Shown here piece after piece: positions 6,317-14,992 of a DNA stretch of 64,000 nucleotides. The DNA is taken from NCBI GenBank assembly GCA_016702305.1, contig JADJEH010000002.1, positions 372,001 to 436,000 of the forward strand, written 5' to 3'. The translations under genes were made by a program, and so were the position numbers. The notes under the pieces are model-generated. The model searched no databases and was not told where the DNA came from. It saw only the letters and a list, made by a program, of their open reading frames with translations. Numbering within the stretch: the stretch's first letter is position 1; every line of letters begins with the position of its first letter. This stretch comes from a bacterium (GTDB lineage: Bacteria > Electryoneota > RPQS01).

Positions 6317-8014
6317 ATGCAACCCAGATGGGAAATGGTGGAAAGTCGGCCACATGAGGAGATCGAACGCCTAAGCCGACAAGCCCACGTCCCCTACACT
6401 ATCGCGCGAATTCTATTGAATCGCGGGATGGACACTCCCGACGCGATCGAGCGGTTCTTTAACCCCTCGCCGGCGCAGCTTCACGACCCGTTCCTGCTGC
6501 CCGGTATGAGCAAGGCGGTGGACCGAATCATTGAGGCCTTGCAGAACCGCGAACGTATCGCGATTTATGGCGACTACGATGTGGACGGCATTACCTCGGT
6601 CTCGATGCTGTATCTGTTTCTACGCGATCTGGGCGGTGAAGTCATCGCCTATATCCCCGACCGGCAGAACGAAGGCTATGGTATTTCGCAAGCCGGGCTC
6701 GACGAAGTCAAGAAGCAGGGCGCTCAACTCGTCATCTCGGTGGATTGCGGCATCACCTCCGTTGCGGAGGCGCATTACGCGCGGTCATTGGGCCTTGAGC
6801 TGATCATCTGCGACCATCACGAACCGGCGGACGAACTACCGGAAGCGCTGGCGGTGCTCGATCCGAAGTGCAAGGACTCGACCTATCCGTTCACGGAATT
6901 GGCCGGAGTCGGCGTCACGTTTAAACTCGCGCAGGGCATCACCAAGACGCTTGGACTCGAAAGCGATTTCGCGTTCAAATATCTTGATCTTGTGGCGCTC
7001 GGCACCTCGGCGGACATCGTGCCGCTTGTGGACGAGAATCGCGTTTTGGTGAAAGAAGGTCTGGAGAAGCTCAATGCAGCACCGGAAGTCGGCTTGGCGA
7101 GCCTGATCGAATCGGCCGGTGTGCGCGGTGGAAAGATTGACGTCGGCCAGATTGTGTTCAATATTGCGCCACGCATCAATGCCGTGGGGCGCATGGGCAG
7201 CGCGATGCGCGCAGTGCAGCTATTGACGACGCGTGACCAGAATCAGGCCCGCGAAGTGGCGCAAGTTCTCGAACAGGAGAACCGTCGCCGCAAGGAAATT
7301 GACAACGACACGCTGGCGCAGGCGCTCGAAGAGATTCGCTACACGATGAACCCGCAGCAGCGCTGTTCGATCGTGCTGTCCCGTGAGGGCTGGCATTCGG
7401 GAGTGATCGGCATCGTCGCATCGCGCTTGATCGAGAAGTTTTACCGTCCGACCGTGATGATTTCGGTCGAAAACGGCATGGGCAAAGGCTCGGCGCGTTC
7501 AGTGTCGAATTTTGACATTTATGCGGCGCTGAAAGCCTGTTCCGATCTGCTCGAGCAGTTCGGTGGTCACAAGTACGCCGCCGGGCTGACGATCCCGGCT
7601 GAGAATATTCCCGCGTTCAAGGAACGCTTCGAGCAGGCCTGCAAAGACCTGATGACCGAGGAGGACCTGATTCGCAAGGTTCGCATCGAGAGCGAAATTG
7701 CGCTTGACGAAATCACCCCGGAAGTGGTGCTGGCGCTCAAGAAATTCGAGCCGTTCGGTCCGCACAACACGCGGCCGACGTTTGTCTCCCGCGATCTCGG
7801 CACGGCATATCCGCCGCGCATCGTTGGACAGAACCACCTGAAGCTCGTTGCTTTGCAGCACGGGACTCAGTTTGAGGCCATTGGCTTCAATCTGGGTGAC
7901 CGGATTGACCGCTTCATGAATGGCCGCCGTCAGTACGAGATGGTGTACGTGATTGAAGAAAACGAATATCAGAACCGTAAGACCACGCAACTGCGCATCA
8001 AGGACATTCGATGA
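6317..8014 (+). CDS. recJ: Single-stranded-DNA-specific exonuclease RecJ
   Basis: A complete 565-residue RecJ, the 5'-3' single-strand DNA exonuclease of RecF recombination, mismatch repair and base-excision repair. DHH phosphoesterase motifs are visible: IYGDYDVDGITS (residues 84-94), SVDCGITS (141-148) and ICDHHEP (164-170). The DHHA1 domain shows GGHKYAAGLTI in the second half, followed by the OB-fold region up to the C-terminus (PFGPHNTRPTF). The length matches the family. The ATG at 6317 follows an AT-rich stretch with CAGGAAC as a modest ribosome site. The stop overlaps the next gene by 4 bases (ATGA), linking it to a run of exported proteins with no known RecJ role. Confidence 0.97.
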   Translation: MQPRWEMVESRPHEEIERLSRQAHVPYTIARILLNRGMDTPDAIERFFNPSPAQLHDPFLLPGMSKAVDRIIEALQNRERIAIYGDYDVDGITSVSMLYLFLRDLGGEVIAYIPDRQNEGYGISQAGLDEVKKQGAQLVISVDCGITSVAEAHYARSLGLELIICDHHEPADELPEALAVLDPKCKDSTYPFTELAGVGVTFKLAQGITKTLGLESDFAFKYLDLVALGTSADIVPLVDENRVLVKEGLEKLNAAPEVGLASLIESAGVRGGKIDVGQIVFNIAPRINAVGRMGSAMRAVQLLTTRDQNQAREVAQVLEQENRRRKEIDNDTLAQALEEIRYTMNPQQRCSIVLSREGWHSGVIGIVASRLIEKFYRPTVMISVENGMGKGSARSVSNFDIYAALKACSDLLEQFGGHKYAAGLTIPAENIPAFKERFEQACKDLMTEEDLIRKVRIESEIALDEITPEVVLALKKFEPFGPHNTRPTFVSRDLGTAYPPRIVGQNHLKLVALQHGTQFEAIGFNLGDRIDRFMNGRRQYEMVYVIEENEYQNRKTTQLRIKDIR

Positions 8015-8487
8015 GCACACGCCGGGTAAAAATATTGTTTATGCTCGTCCTGGCGGCGGGCGTGATGGGTATGGGCCGCAAGGAGGCCAAGGACCAGAAT
8101 GCTCCCGCCGCGCCGGCGAGCGGCGTGACGGGCCGTGTGGAAATCTGGAGCGGCAATCACATGCCGATGGTGGATAAGGGCGCGACGGACGGAAAAAACG
8201 TGCTGCCGGGCGCAAGCCTGCGCGTGCGTCTTTACGAGCCGGTCCGCGGCTTGACCGGAGCGAGTGCCGATACGATTCCAGTACCGCTGGTGGCCGAAAC
8301 CACAACTGACGCGGACGGCCGTTTCACGATCCCTTGTCGTGAAGGCAAGTACAGCCTGTTTGTCGAAGACAGCACGGGCTGGTATGCCAATGGATGGGAC
8401 GGCGACGGTGTGCAAGGCGCTGTTGTCGTTGAACCGATGAAGATGACTGAAGTGATTCTTAAGAACACGCGTAAGGCGACGTTTTGA
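8011..8487 (+). CDS. Exported protein with carboxypeptidase-regulatory-like fold
   Basis: A 158-residue protein of unknown function. Residues 1-22 (RRVKILFMLVLAAGVMGMG) look like a signal peptide with no lipobox Cys. The mature part reads as one beta-sandwich: VTGRVEIWSG, GASLRVRLYEP, then ETTTDADGRFTIPCREGKYSLFVED, which is the D-A-G-F-I-G-Y-L pattern of carboxypeptidase D regulatory-like (CnaB-type) domains. Such domains often occur in secreted or outer-membrane proteins of FCB bacteria. The start overlaps the RecJ stop by 4 bases and the end overlaps the next gene by 4 bases, so it is translated as part of a coupled string. Confidence 0.65.
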   Translation: MSTRRVKILFMLVLAAGVMGMGRKEAKDQNAPAAPASGVTGRVEIWSGNHMPMVDKGATDGKNVLPGASLRVRLYEPVRGLTGASADTIPVPLVAETTTDADGRFTIPCREGKYSLFVEDSTGWYANGWDGDGVQGAVVVEPMKMTEVILKNTRKATF

Positions 8488-9278
8488 TGAATCTTCGCAT
8501 CGGCACTTTGGTTCTGGCGCTGATGCTGATCGCACAGCCTGGCATAGCGCAGTATTCGCGCCCCGCTGCGCCGTCCGAATCCGACAGCACCACGGCGGAC
8601 TCACTGCGGGATAGCACGGCGCAGGCGCTGCCCACGCCGAGTGTCAACGCTCCTGGTCCGAAAATCGAGCTGATGCAGCAGGCCATGCGCTGGGTGCGGC
8701 GATTGCTTTATCGCGGCTACCTTGACAACTCTACATCCGGAACGAGCGCGACCTACGCGTTGACCGAATGGACCGAAGCTGCGGGGCCGCAAGGCCCGGT
8801 GATTGCCCACGTCACGATTATCTACCTCGGCGCGGTGTCGTGGATGGGCAAGCCCGCTGAGTGGTTTCAGGCAACGTACAAGAGTTTTGAGAACGAACGA
8901 CCGACGGTAGATTTTGATCTGGTCATGGCGGCGAGTAACGACAAAGTCGGCGAAGCCTATCGCGCATTATGGCGGGTAGACAAAGACGAGTTGGCGTCGG
9001 CGCTGTTTAATGATACCAAAGGCATGTTTGATTTTGATCGTGAAGACCAGCCGGTGGCCGGCGAGCAAACGGTGTTGAAGCTCTTCGCGGGCGAATTTCC
9101 GGTGACCAAGTACATTGGTTCAGGCGGAGACGGCGCAAAGGTCGTCGCGTATCGGTCGTCCGATGTTCCGCCGCTGAATCTTGTGCGCTTGGGTTACGGG
9201 AATCATAGCTTGAATCTTCGCGATCGCGGTTACGATATTGAACCCAGACTCCAGGTCCCGCTTCCCACTTCACGTTAG
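8484..9278 (+). CDS. Exported protein of unknown function
   Basis: A 264-residue protein I do not recognise. Residues 1-22 form a signal peptide (LVLALMLIAQPGIAQ). About residues 23-55 are a Ser/Asp/Pro-rich linker, followed by a folded mixed alpha/beta part with ELMQQAMRWVRRLLYRGYLD, VIAHVTIIYLGAVSWMGKPAEWFQ and FPVTKYIGSGGDG. The C-terminal part (LVRLGYGNHSLNLRDRGYDIEP) ends in a short polar tail. It is likely periplasmic. It overlaps the upstream exported protein by 4 bases, and a DUF4097 protein follows 15 bases later, so the three probably act in the envelope together. Confidence 0.55.
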   Translation: MMNLRIGTLVLALMLIAQPGIAQYSRPAAPSESDSTTADSLRDSTAQALPTPSVNAPGPKIELMQQAMRWVRRLLYRGYLDNSTSGTSATYALTEWTEAAGPQGPVIAHVTIIYLGAVSWMGKPAEWFQATYKSFENERPTVDFDLVMAASNDKVGEAYRALWRVDKDELASALFNDTKGMFDFDREDQPVAGEQTVLKLFAGEFPVTKYIGSGGDGAKVVAYRSSDVPPLNLVRLGYGNHSLNLRDRGYDIEPRLQVPLPTSR

Positions 9279-9292
9279 AAAGGAAGCATCCC

Positions 9293-10156
9293 ATGAAGGC
9301 AATGTTGTTGGCCACCTTGGCCCTGTGCGCGAATCTGTTCGCCGCGGATTTTGTGAAGAAAGGCGGCGACTACGTCTATCGCGACACGCTCGTCTTCGAC
9401 GAGTCCTCTGTGAATCTCACGTCGGTCGCTTGCGAGTCGATCAACGGTGAAACGAAGATCACCGGATCGGACCGCAACTCTGTCCATGTGACGGTTTACG
9501 TCGAAATCAAGTGCGACGACCTGGAAGAAGGTCAGAAGTACCTAAAGAGCTTCCGTCCGGTGGTGGCCCGTGAGGACGCCAGGCTGCGCATCTACGGTGA
9601 ATACCCGGATGGCAGTTGGAGCTGGAATGAGATCAGCGCCAACATGGATTTTGTGATTGAGGCGCCGGCTGGTCTGAACCTCGATGCATCATCGGCCAAT
9701 GGCGAGATCGTCTGCGTCGGCATGACAGGTGCGGCGGACCTCGAATGCGCCAATGGAGAAATTAGCTTCCTGTCGGAGACCGGCACAACCGGCTCGATCT
9801 CGGCTTCGTGCGCCAATGGGGAAATAGATGTGGATGTCGCGAAGTTGAATGGTAGCTCTTCGTTCGAGTGCGCCAACGGCGAAATTGATGTGGTCGTGCA
9901 TCAACTGCTGGCGGCCAATATTGACGCTTCGACTGCTAACGGCGAAATCACCATCGCCCTGCCGGAGAACTCCAGCATGAGAATCGTCGCAAGATCACTG
10001 GTGAACGGCTCGATCGAGTCTGATTGGGCTGGCGTTCACGACAAAGGACTGATTGGCGACAATTACGAGTTGGTCGTTAATGACGGCAAGTACAAGATTG
10101 ACTGCAGCTCCGCCAACGGTGAAATCACCATCCGTAAGTCAAACCTCGCGAACTAA
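9293..10156 (+). CDS. DUF4097 beta-solenoid exported protein
   Basis: A 287-residue exported protein. Residues 1-17 are a signal peptide (KAMLLATLALCANLFA). The C-terminal two thirds contain six copies of the motif ANGEI preceded by Ser, Cys or Thr (SSANGEI, ECANGEI, SCANGEI, ECANGEI, STANGEI, SSANGEI). The first five are spaced 18-21 residues and the sixth comes after about three more rungs. This is the DUF4097/adhesin-like beta-solenoid pattern, where N-G-x-I stacks on each turn. Relatives are found in the periplasm or on the surface and some are linked to anti-sigma or toast-rack proteins; the role here is not known. The ribosome site AAAGGAAG precedes the ATG. Confidence 0.85.
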   Translation: MKAMLLATLALCANLFAADFVKKGGDYVYRDTLVFDESSVNLTSVACESINGETKITGSDRNSVHVTVYVEIKCDDLEEGQKYLKSFRPVVAREDARLRIYGEYPDGSWSWNEISANMDFVIEAPAGLNLDASSANGEIVCVGMTGAADLECANGEISFLSETGTTGSISASCANGEIDVDVAKLNGSSSFECANGEIDVVVHQLLAANIDASTANGEITIALPENSSMRIVARSLVNGSIESDWAGVHDKGLIGDNYELVVNDGKYKIDCSSANGEITIRKSNLAN

Positions 10157-10165
10157 GCACATTCT

Positions 10166-11776
10166 GTGAAGCGGCTCCCGACAAACGTACGACTTTCTGA
10201 TCCCGGCTTCGCTGAAAATGCGGCCGCCATGCGCGCGTTGGTTGATGACCTGCGCGGCAAGTTAAACGCACTGCAACCCGCGGGCGGACCCAAAGCGCAC
10301 ATCGAACGCCACGTTGCCCGCGGGAAACTGCCCGTGCAGGAGCGTTTGCAGCGTCTGTTTGATCCGGGGACGCCGTTTCTCGAATTGAATCCGCTGGCAG
10401 CCAACGGGATGTATGACGACGAAGCCCCCGGGGCGGGTGTCGTAACAGGTATCGGCGTGGTACATGGCCGTGAAGTCCTGGTGGTCGCCAATGACGCGAC
10501 CGTCAAGGGCGGCACGTACTTTCCGATGACGATCAAGAAGCATCTGCGCGCTCAGGAAGTTGCTCTGCAGAATCACTTGCCGTGCCTCTATCTTGTGGAT
10601 TCCGGCGGCATCTTCCTGCCTGAGCAGGCGGGTACGTTTGCCGATCGTGATCATTTCGGCCGTATCTTCTACAATCAGGCCAATCTGAGCGCGAAGCGTA
10701 TTCCGCAGGTCGCCGTAGTGATGGGTTCGTGTACGGCCGGCGGAGCTTACGTGCCCGCGATGTGTGATGAGACGATTATCGTCAAAGGCACGGGCACGAT
10801 TTTCATCGGCGGTCCGCCGCTGGTGAAAGCCGCGACCGGCGTGGACGTATCGGCGGAAGAGTTAGGCGGCGGCGATGTGCATACGCGCATCTCTGGCGTC
10901 GCGGATCACTTTGCGGAAAACGACGGGCACGCAATCGAAATCGCGCGTTCGGTCGTTGAGTCCATCGGACCGCGTCCGAAGTTTGAATTTGATTGTGAAA
11001 CGCCTGAAGATCCGTACTACGATCCCGCTGAGATGCTCGGCTGCGTGCCGGTGGATGTGCGTAAGCCGTTCGACATGCGCGAAGTAATTGCGCGCATCGC
11101 GGACGGGTCGCGGTTTCAAGAGTTCAAAGCGCGCTACGGCACAACGCTGGTTTGCGGCTTTGCGCGGATTCACGGCTATCTGGTTGGCATCGTCGGGAAT
11201 AACGGCGTCCTGTTCGGCGAGTCCGCCAAGAAGGGTGCGCATTTCATTGAACTCTGCTGCCTGCGCAAGATTCCTCTGGTGTTCCTGCAGAATATCACAG
11301 GCTTCATCGTCGGCAAGGAATACGAGCACGGAGCGATCGCTTCAGATGGCGCCAAGATGGTGCACGCTGTGGCGGTGGCGAATGTGCCAAAGTTCACCGT
11401 GGTCATCGGCTCGTCCGCAGGCGCAGGCAACTACGCGATGTGCGGTCGTGGGTACAGTCCGCGCATTTTGTGGATGTGGCCGCACTCACGTATCACGGTC
11501 ATGGGACCGCAGCAAGCGGCCGATGTTTTGGTTCAGGTGAAGCGCGAGCAGTTGGAGGCGAAAGGCCAGAAGCTGTCCGAGGAGGACGCCGAGGCGATTC
11601 GTCGGCCCGTGCTCGAACAATACGAGCGCGAAGGAAATCCCTACTATTCGACGGCGCGGCTGTGGGACGACGGGATTCTCGATCCGCTGTCGACGCGCGA
11701 TGCGCTGGCCTTGGGCATTGCGATGTCGGCGAACGCTCCGGTGCCCGACTATCAGCCGGGCATCTATCGGATGTGA
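10166..11776 (+). CDS. Acyl-CoA carboxylase carboxyltransferase, methylcrotonyl-CoA type (beta)
   Basis: A 536-residue biotin-dependent carboxyltransferase with two crotonase-fold halves. The sequence KGTGTIFIGGPPLVKAATG followed by GGGDVHTRISGVADHFA matches methylcrotonyl-CoA carboxylase beta (LiuB/MccB) better than propionyl-CoA carboxylase. NITGFIVGKEYEHGAIASDGAKM in the second half is also typical. The enzyme transfers carboxyl from carboxybiotin to 3-methylcrotonyl-CoA in leucine breakdown. Its partners, biotin carboxylase and biotin carrier, lie at 13005 and 14504. The start is GTG (10166), 9 bases after the DUF4097 stop. Geranyl-CoA carboxylase is a possible alternative specificity. 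Confidence 0.9.
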   Translation: MKRLPTNVRLSDPGFAENAAAMRALVDDLRGKLNALQPAGGPKAHIERHVARGKLPVQERLQRLFDPGTPFLELNPLAANGMYDDEAPGAGVVTGIGVVHGREVLVVANDATVKGGTYFPMTIKKHLRAQEVALQNHLPCLYLVDSGGIFLPEQAGTFADRDHFGRIFYNQANLSAKRIPQVAVVMGSCTAGGAYVPAMCDETIIVKGTGTIFIGGPPLVKAATGVDVSAEELGGGDVHTRISGVADHFAENDGHAIEIARSVVESIGPRPKFEFDCETPEDPYYDPAEMLGCVPVDVRKPFDMREVIARIADGSRFQEFKARYGTTLVCGFARIHGYLVGIVGNNGVLFGESAKKGAHFIELCCLRKIPLVFLQNITGFIVGKEYEHGAIASDGAKMVHAVAVANVPKFTVVIGSSAGAGNYAMCGRGYSPRILWMWPHSRITVMGPQQAADVLVQVKREQLEAKGQKLSEEDAEAIRRPVLEQYEREGNPYYSTARLWDDGILDPLSTRDALALGIAMSANAPVPDYQPGIYRM

Positions 11777-11779
11777 TGC

Positions 11780-12232
11780 TTGGAGATCACTCTCTATGAA
11801 GAGACTCAGGAAATTCCGTTACGGGGACCGTTGACGTTTCTGTCCGCGGCCGCCTTCTTCGTGATTCCGCTGTTCACGACGATGCCGCTGGCGCTGATTC
11901 TGCTGATGTTCGCGCTCGGAATCGGGATGAGCTATTTGATACGGTCATTCATGCGCATGCACACGCGTGTGACACAGATCACGCTGAGTTTTGGACCGAC
12001 GATTTGGACCAAGCGCTATCCGTTAGCCGAAATTGAAGTCATCGGCCCCTGCGATATCCCGTTTTGGGCGGGCGTGGGTATTCATGGTTGGCGCAACAAA
12101 GTATACTACAACATGCGGTTTGGACAGGGATTGGAAATCAAGCACGGACAAATGCATTTTGTGATTGGCACGGCCCGCGCGGCCGAGTTGCAGGCTGCGC
12201 TGCGCGACGCACAGCGGAGCGTGCTCCCGTGA
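11780..12232 (+). CDS. Small membrane protein with a PH-like tail, unknown function
   Basis: A 150-residue protein. Two adjacent hydrophobic helices (about residues 17-58: LTFLSAAAFFVIPLFTTMP and LALILLMFALGIGMSYLI) are followed by a cytoplasmic beta-rich part with TQITLSFGPTIWTKRYPLAEIEVIGPC and FVIGTARAAELQAALRDA. This resembles membrane-associated PH-like domain proteins, but I am not certain of a family. The start is TTG at 11780, three bases past the carboxyltransferase stop. The nearby ATG (11776) is in another frame and ends quickly. The stop overlaps the hydratase start (GTGA), so it is embedded in the carboxylase operon without an obvious catalytic role. Confidence 0.6.
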   Translation: MEITLYEETQEIPLRGPLTFLSAAAFFVIPLFTTMPLALILLMFALGIGMSYLIRSFMRMHTRVTQITLSFGPTIWTKRYPLAEIEVIGPCDIPFWAGVGIHGWRNKVYYNMRFGQGLEIKHGQMHFVIGTARAAELQAALRDAQRSVLP

Positions 12233-13008
12233 ACTTTTTGCGTATTGAACGCGATGGCGCGGTGACTCGGCTGGTTCTGGCACGCGTGGAAACACGCAAT
12301 GCGTTTAACGCGGCAATGATCTCTGAACTGACGCATGCGTTACGCACTCTCAGCGCCGAACCGGAATTGCGTATCCTCGTGCTGGCGGCGGATGGACCGA
12401 CGTTTTGCGCCGGCGCCGACGCCAACTGGATGCGCGAGCAGAAGAGCGTATCAGAGGCCGAGAACTTGGCCGATGCCGAAAAGCTGTTTGATCTCTTTCG
12501 TTCGGTGTACGAATTCCCGCACCCGGTGATTGCGCGTGTGCAGGGCGGCGCCTACGGTGGCGGCGCCGGCTTGATCTGCTGTTCCGACATCGTTGTGATG
12601 AGCGAGGACGCGCAGACGGGCTTCACTGAAGTACGGCTCGGGATCGTTCCCGCGACAATTTCCGCGTTTGTCTTGCGCAAGTTAGGCGAGGGCCGCGCTC
12701 GCGAGCTATTCCTTACCGGTCGCCGGATCGGCGCAGCGGACTGCCTGCGCCTGGGTTTGGCGAATGAAGTTGTTCCTGCGACTGAATTGGATAATGCCGT
12801 TGCCCGTTGGATCAATGAGCTGATCCTGTCTGGCCCGACTGCCCAGACGATGACCAAGGAGTTACTGCGCGAAGTACCGCTGTTCTCGCTCGATCAGGCG
12901 CGCACGTTCACGACGCAGCGCATTGCCCGCCAGCGCGTCAGCGCTGAAGGGCAGGAGGGACTCTCGGCGCTCCTTGAGAAACGACCACCCTCGTGGAGTA
13001 AGGCGTGA
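12229..13008 (+). CDS. Enoyl-CoA hydratase/isomerase, methylglutaconyl-CoA hydratase-like
   Basis: A 259-residue crotonase-fold enzyme. Oxyanion-hole motifs are FCAGADANWM (residues 59-68) and GGAYGGGAGL (106-115). Glu134 in GFTEVRLGIVPATIS supplies the conserved catalytic acid, while the other crotonase Glu position is Gly (GGGAGL), as in many methylglutaconyl-CoA hydratases of the LiuC type. EVRLG-VPATIS is itself a LiuC-like signature. It would hydrate 3-methylglutaconyl-CoA to HMG-CoA, the step after methylcrotonyl-CoA carboxylase. The start is GTG at 12229, overlapping the previous TGA (GTGA). An upstream extension of the frame to 12064 is out of character for the family. The stop overlaps the biotin carboxylase start by 4 bases. 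Confidence 0.85.
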   Translation: MNFLRIERDGAVTRLVLARVETRNAFNAAMISELTHALRTLSAEPELRILVLAADGPTFCAGADANWMREQKSVSEAENLADAEKLFDLFRSVYEFPHPVIARVQGGAYGGGAGLICCSDIVVMSEDAQTGFTEVRLGIVPATISAFVLRKLGEGRARELFLTGRRIGAADCLRLGLANEVVPATELDNAVARWINELILSGPTAQTMTKELLREVPLFSLDQARTFTTQRIARQRVSAEGQEGLSALLEKRPPSWSKA

Positions 13009-14507
13009 AGATTAAGTCGTTGTTGATTGCCAATCGCGGTGAAATCGCGGTGCGTGTGATGCGCACGGCGCGCGCGTTGGGCATTCGCACGATTGCGGTC
13101 TACAGCGACGCCGACCGTGACGCTCTGCATGTCGAAACGGCGGACGAGGCCGTGTTCATCGGCGCGTCGCCCGCCGCCGAGAGCTATTTGAATGTTGAGA
13201 AGATTATTGCCGCGGCGCGCGAGCATGGCGCCGACGCTATTCACCCGGGCTATGGTTTTCTGTCGGAGAATCCGCGGTTCTCAAATGCCGTGCGACTTGC
13301 CGGCCTAATCTTCGTCGGACCGCCGCATGATGCCATGGGACTGCTGGGCGACAAAATTGCCTCGCGCGAATTGGCCATGAAGCACAACGTGCCCGTGACT
13401 CCCGGAGCGTTGTTGCCGCAGGCGACGGCAGCGCAGGCGACCGAAGCTGCGGCCAAGATCGGCTACCCCGTGCTGATCAAAGCGGCGGCGGGTGGCGGGG
13501 GTAAGGGCATGCGGATTGTACGCAGCGAGTCCGAGGTATCGGCTTCACTCGATGCGGCGCGCCGCGAAGCGCTCTCGGCATTTGGCGACGATGCGGTCTA
13601 TCTCGAAAAGTATATAGAAAATCCGCGCCACATCGAGTTTCAGGTCTTCTGCGATGACCATGGCAACGCGGTCCACTTGGGCGAACGCGAGTGCTCGATT
13701 CAGCGGCGGCATCAGAAGATCATCGAGGAAAGCCCAAGCCTTGCCCTGGCACCAGAGCTGCGGCAGCGCATGGGTGAAGCGGCGCTCCGTATCGTCACGG
13801 CGGCGGGCTATCGCAACGCGGGCACGGTGGAGTTTTTGCTAGACAGTGATCAGTTCTATTTCCTCGAAGTCAATGCGCGTCTGCAAGTCGAGCATCCGGT
13901 CACTGAAATGGTCACCGGTGAGGACCTTGTCGCCTGGCAATTGACCGTTGCGGCGGGCGAGCCGCTGCCGAAAAAGCAGAACGAAATCCAGTGGCGCGGA
14001 CACGCGATCGAGTGCCGCGTCTATGCCGAAGATCCATCCACCGGATTTCTGCCCTCGACCGGTACCATCTATCGCTTGACTGAACCGCACGCACCGGGGC
14101 TCAGGATTGACTCAGGCATTCGTGACGGTTTTGAAGTTCCGCTTTATTACGATCCGATCCTAAGCAAAGTCATTTGCTGGGCGGACAATCGCGAAGCCGC
14201 GCGCGTGCGCATGCTTGACGCGTTGCGGCAATATGTGATTCTTGGCGTGCGCACGCCGCTGAACTATATTCAGGACGTGCTATCCCATCCTGAATTCATT
14301 CGCGCAAACATGTCCACGCATTTTCTTGCTCAGCATTTCGCCGACTGGCGCGACCGCTTGCCGACAGGAGAGGCTCTTGCTGCGCTCCTCACCGCCGCCT
14401 CAGAAGCCAAGGTCATGGCCGCATTGGACAGTCCCGTAGGCAAAGTGGAATCGCACTCTCCGTGGCAATCGCTTGGCAGTTGGCGTATCGCTGGAGCAGG
14501 CGCGTGA
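13005..14507 (+). CDS. Biotin carboxylase subunit of acyl-CoA carboxylase (MCC alpha N-part)
   Basis: A 500-residue ATP-grasp biotin carboxylase. It starts SLLIANRGEIAVRV and has the glycine-rich ATP loop AAAGGGGKGMR (residues 160-170), the signature EVNARLQVEHPVTE near 287-300 and the C-terminal lid region ending HPEFIRANMSTHFL. It makes carboxybiotin from bicarbonate and ATP. The ending SPWQSLGSWRI corresponds to the sequence that in fused MCC alpha subunits leads straight into the BT domain. Here a TGA (14505-14507) follows GAGA, and the BT-BCCP part starts with an overlapping GTG. Alpha subunits are usually about 650-670 residues, so this is a split subunit, or a frameshift in the sequence. 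Confidence 0.93.
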   Translation: MKIKSLLIANRGEIAVRVMRTARALGIRTIAVYSDADRDALHVETADEAVFIGASPAAESYLNVEKIIAAAREHGADAIHPGYGFLSENPRFSNAVRLAGLIFVGPPHDAMGLLGDKIASRELAMKHNVPVTPGALLPQATAAQATEAAAKIGYPVLIKAAAGGGGKGMRIVRSESEVSASLDAARREALSAFGDDAVYLEKYIENPRHIEFQVFCDDHGNAVHLGERECSIQRRHQKIIEESPSLALAPELRQRMGEAALRIVTAAGYRNAGTVEFLLDSDQFYFLEVNARLQVEHPVTEMVTGEDLVAWQLTVAAGEPLPKKQNEIQWRGHAIECRVYAEDPSTGFLPSTGTIYRLTEPHAPGLRIDSGIRDGFEVPLYYDPILSKVICWADNREAARVRMLDALRQYVILGVRTPLNYIQDVLSHPEFIRANMSTHFLAQHFADWRDRLPTGEALAALLTAASEAKVMAALDSPVGKVESHSPWQSLGSWRIAGAGA

Positions 14508-14992
14508 TTCGCACTTTCCGGACTCACGAGCAAAACCTCGGTGCGACGGTGCGTCACCTGAGCCCGACGCAAGTCGAGGTCGAGCACGGCGAGACCACGC
14601 ACGTGCTGGCCTACGAACGCATGGGCCGCCTGCTGATCTTTGACGGCGAACGCCGCCGCTATTTCACGCGTGCCGTGCGCGACAAGGATCGCATCTATGT
14701 CTGGCTTGACGGCCGCATGTATGAATTAGTCGAACTGGAAGACGTGCATGCCGCGGCTGATTTGGACCGCAACCGCGACGATATCCGCGCGCCGATGCCG
14801 GGTACCGTTATTAAGTTGAATGTCACCGCCGGAGATTCCGTGGCTGCCGACCAAGTCGTGGCGGTTCTCGAAGCCATGAAAATGGAACACAATCTGCGCG
14901 CCCCGCGCGCCGGTGTCGTGGCGAAACTCGACGTGAAGGTCGGTCAAACCGTCACCGCCGACTCAGTCTTGGTCCATTTGGAGCCGCAGTGA
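14504..14992 (+). CDS. BT domain plus biotin carboxyl carrier protein of MCC-type carboxylase
   Basis: A 162-residue protein. About residues 1-85 (IRTFRTHEQNLGATV through GRMYELVELED) match the BT linker domain of MCC alpha. About 93-162 are a biotinyl domain, APMPGTVIKLNV... then EAMKMEHN with the biotin-acceptor Lys126. It carries biotin between the biotin carboxylase (13005) and the carboxyltransferase (10166). The start is GTG at 14504, sharing bases with the upstream TGA. The open frame could run back to 14462, but the overlap start is more likely. The two-gene arrangement equals one MCC alpha polypeptide cut at the BC/BT boundary. The stop overlaps the next gene by 4 bases. Confidence 0.9.
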   Translation: MIRTFRTHEQNLGATVRHLSPTQVEVEHGETTHVLAYERMGRLLIFDGERRRYFTRAVRDKDRIYVWLDGRMYELVELEDVHAAADLDRNRDDIRAPMPGTVIKLNVTAGDSVAADQVVAVLEAMKMEHNLRAPRAGVVAKLDVKVGQTVTADSVLVHLEPQ

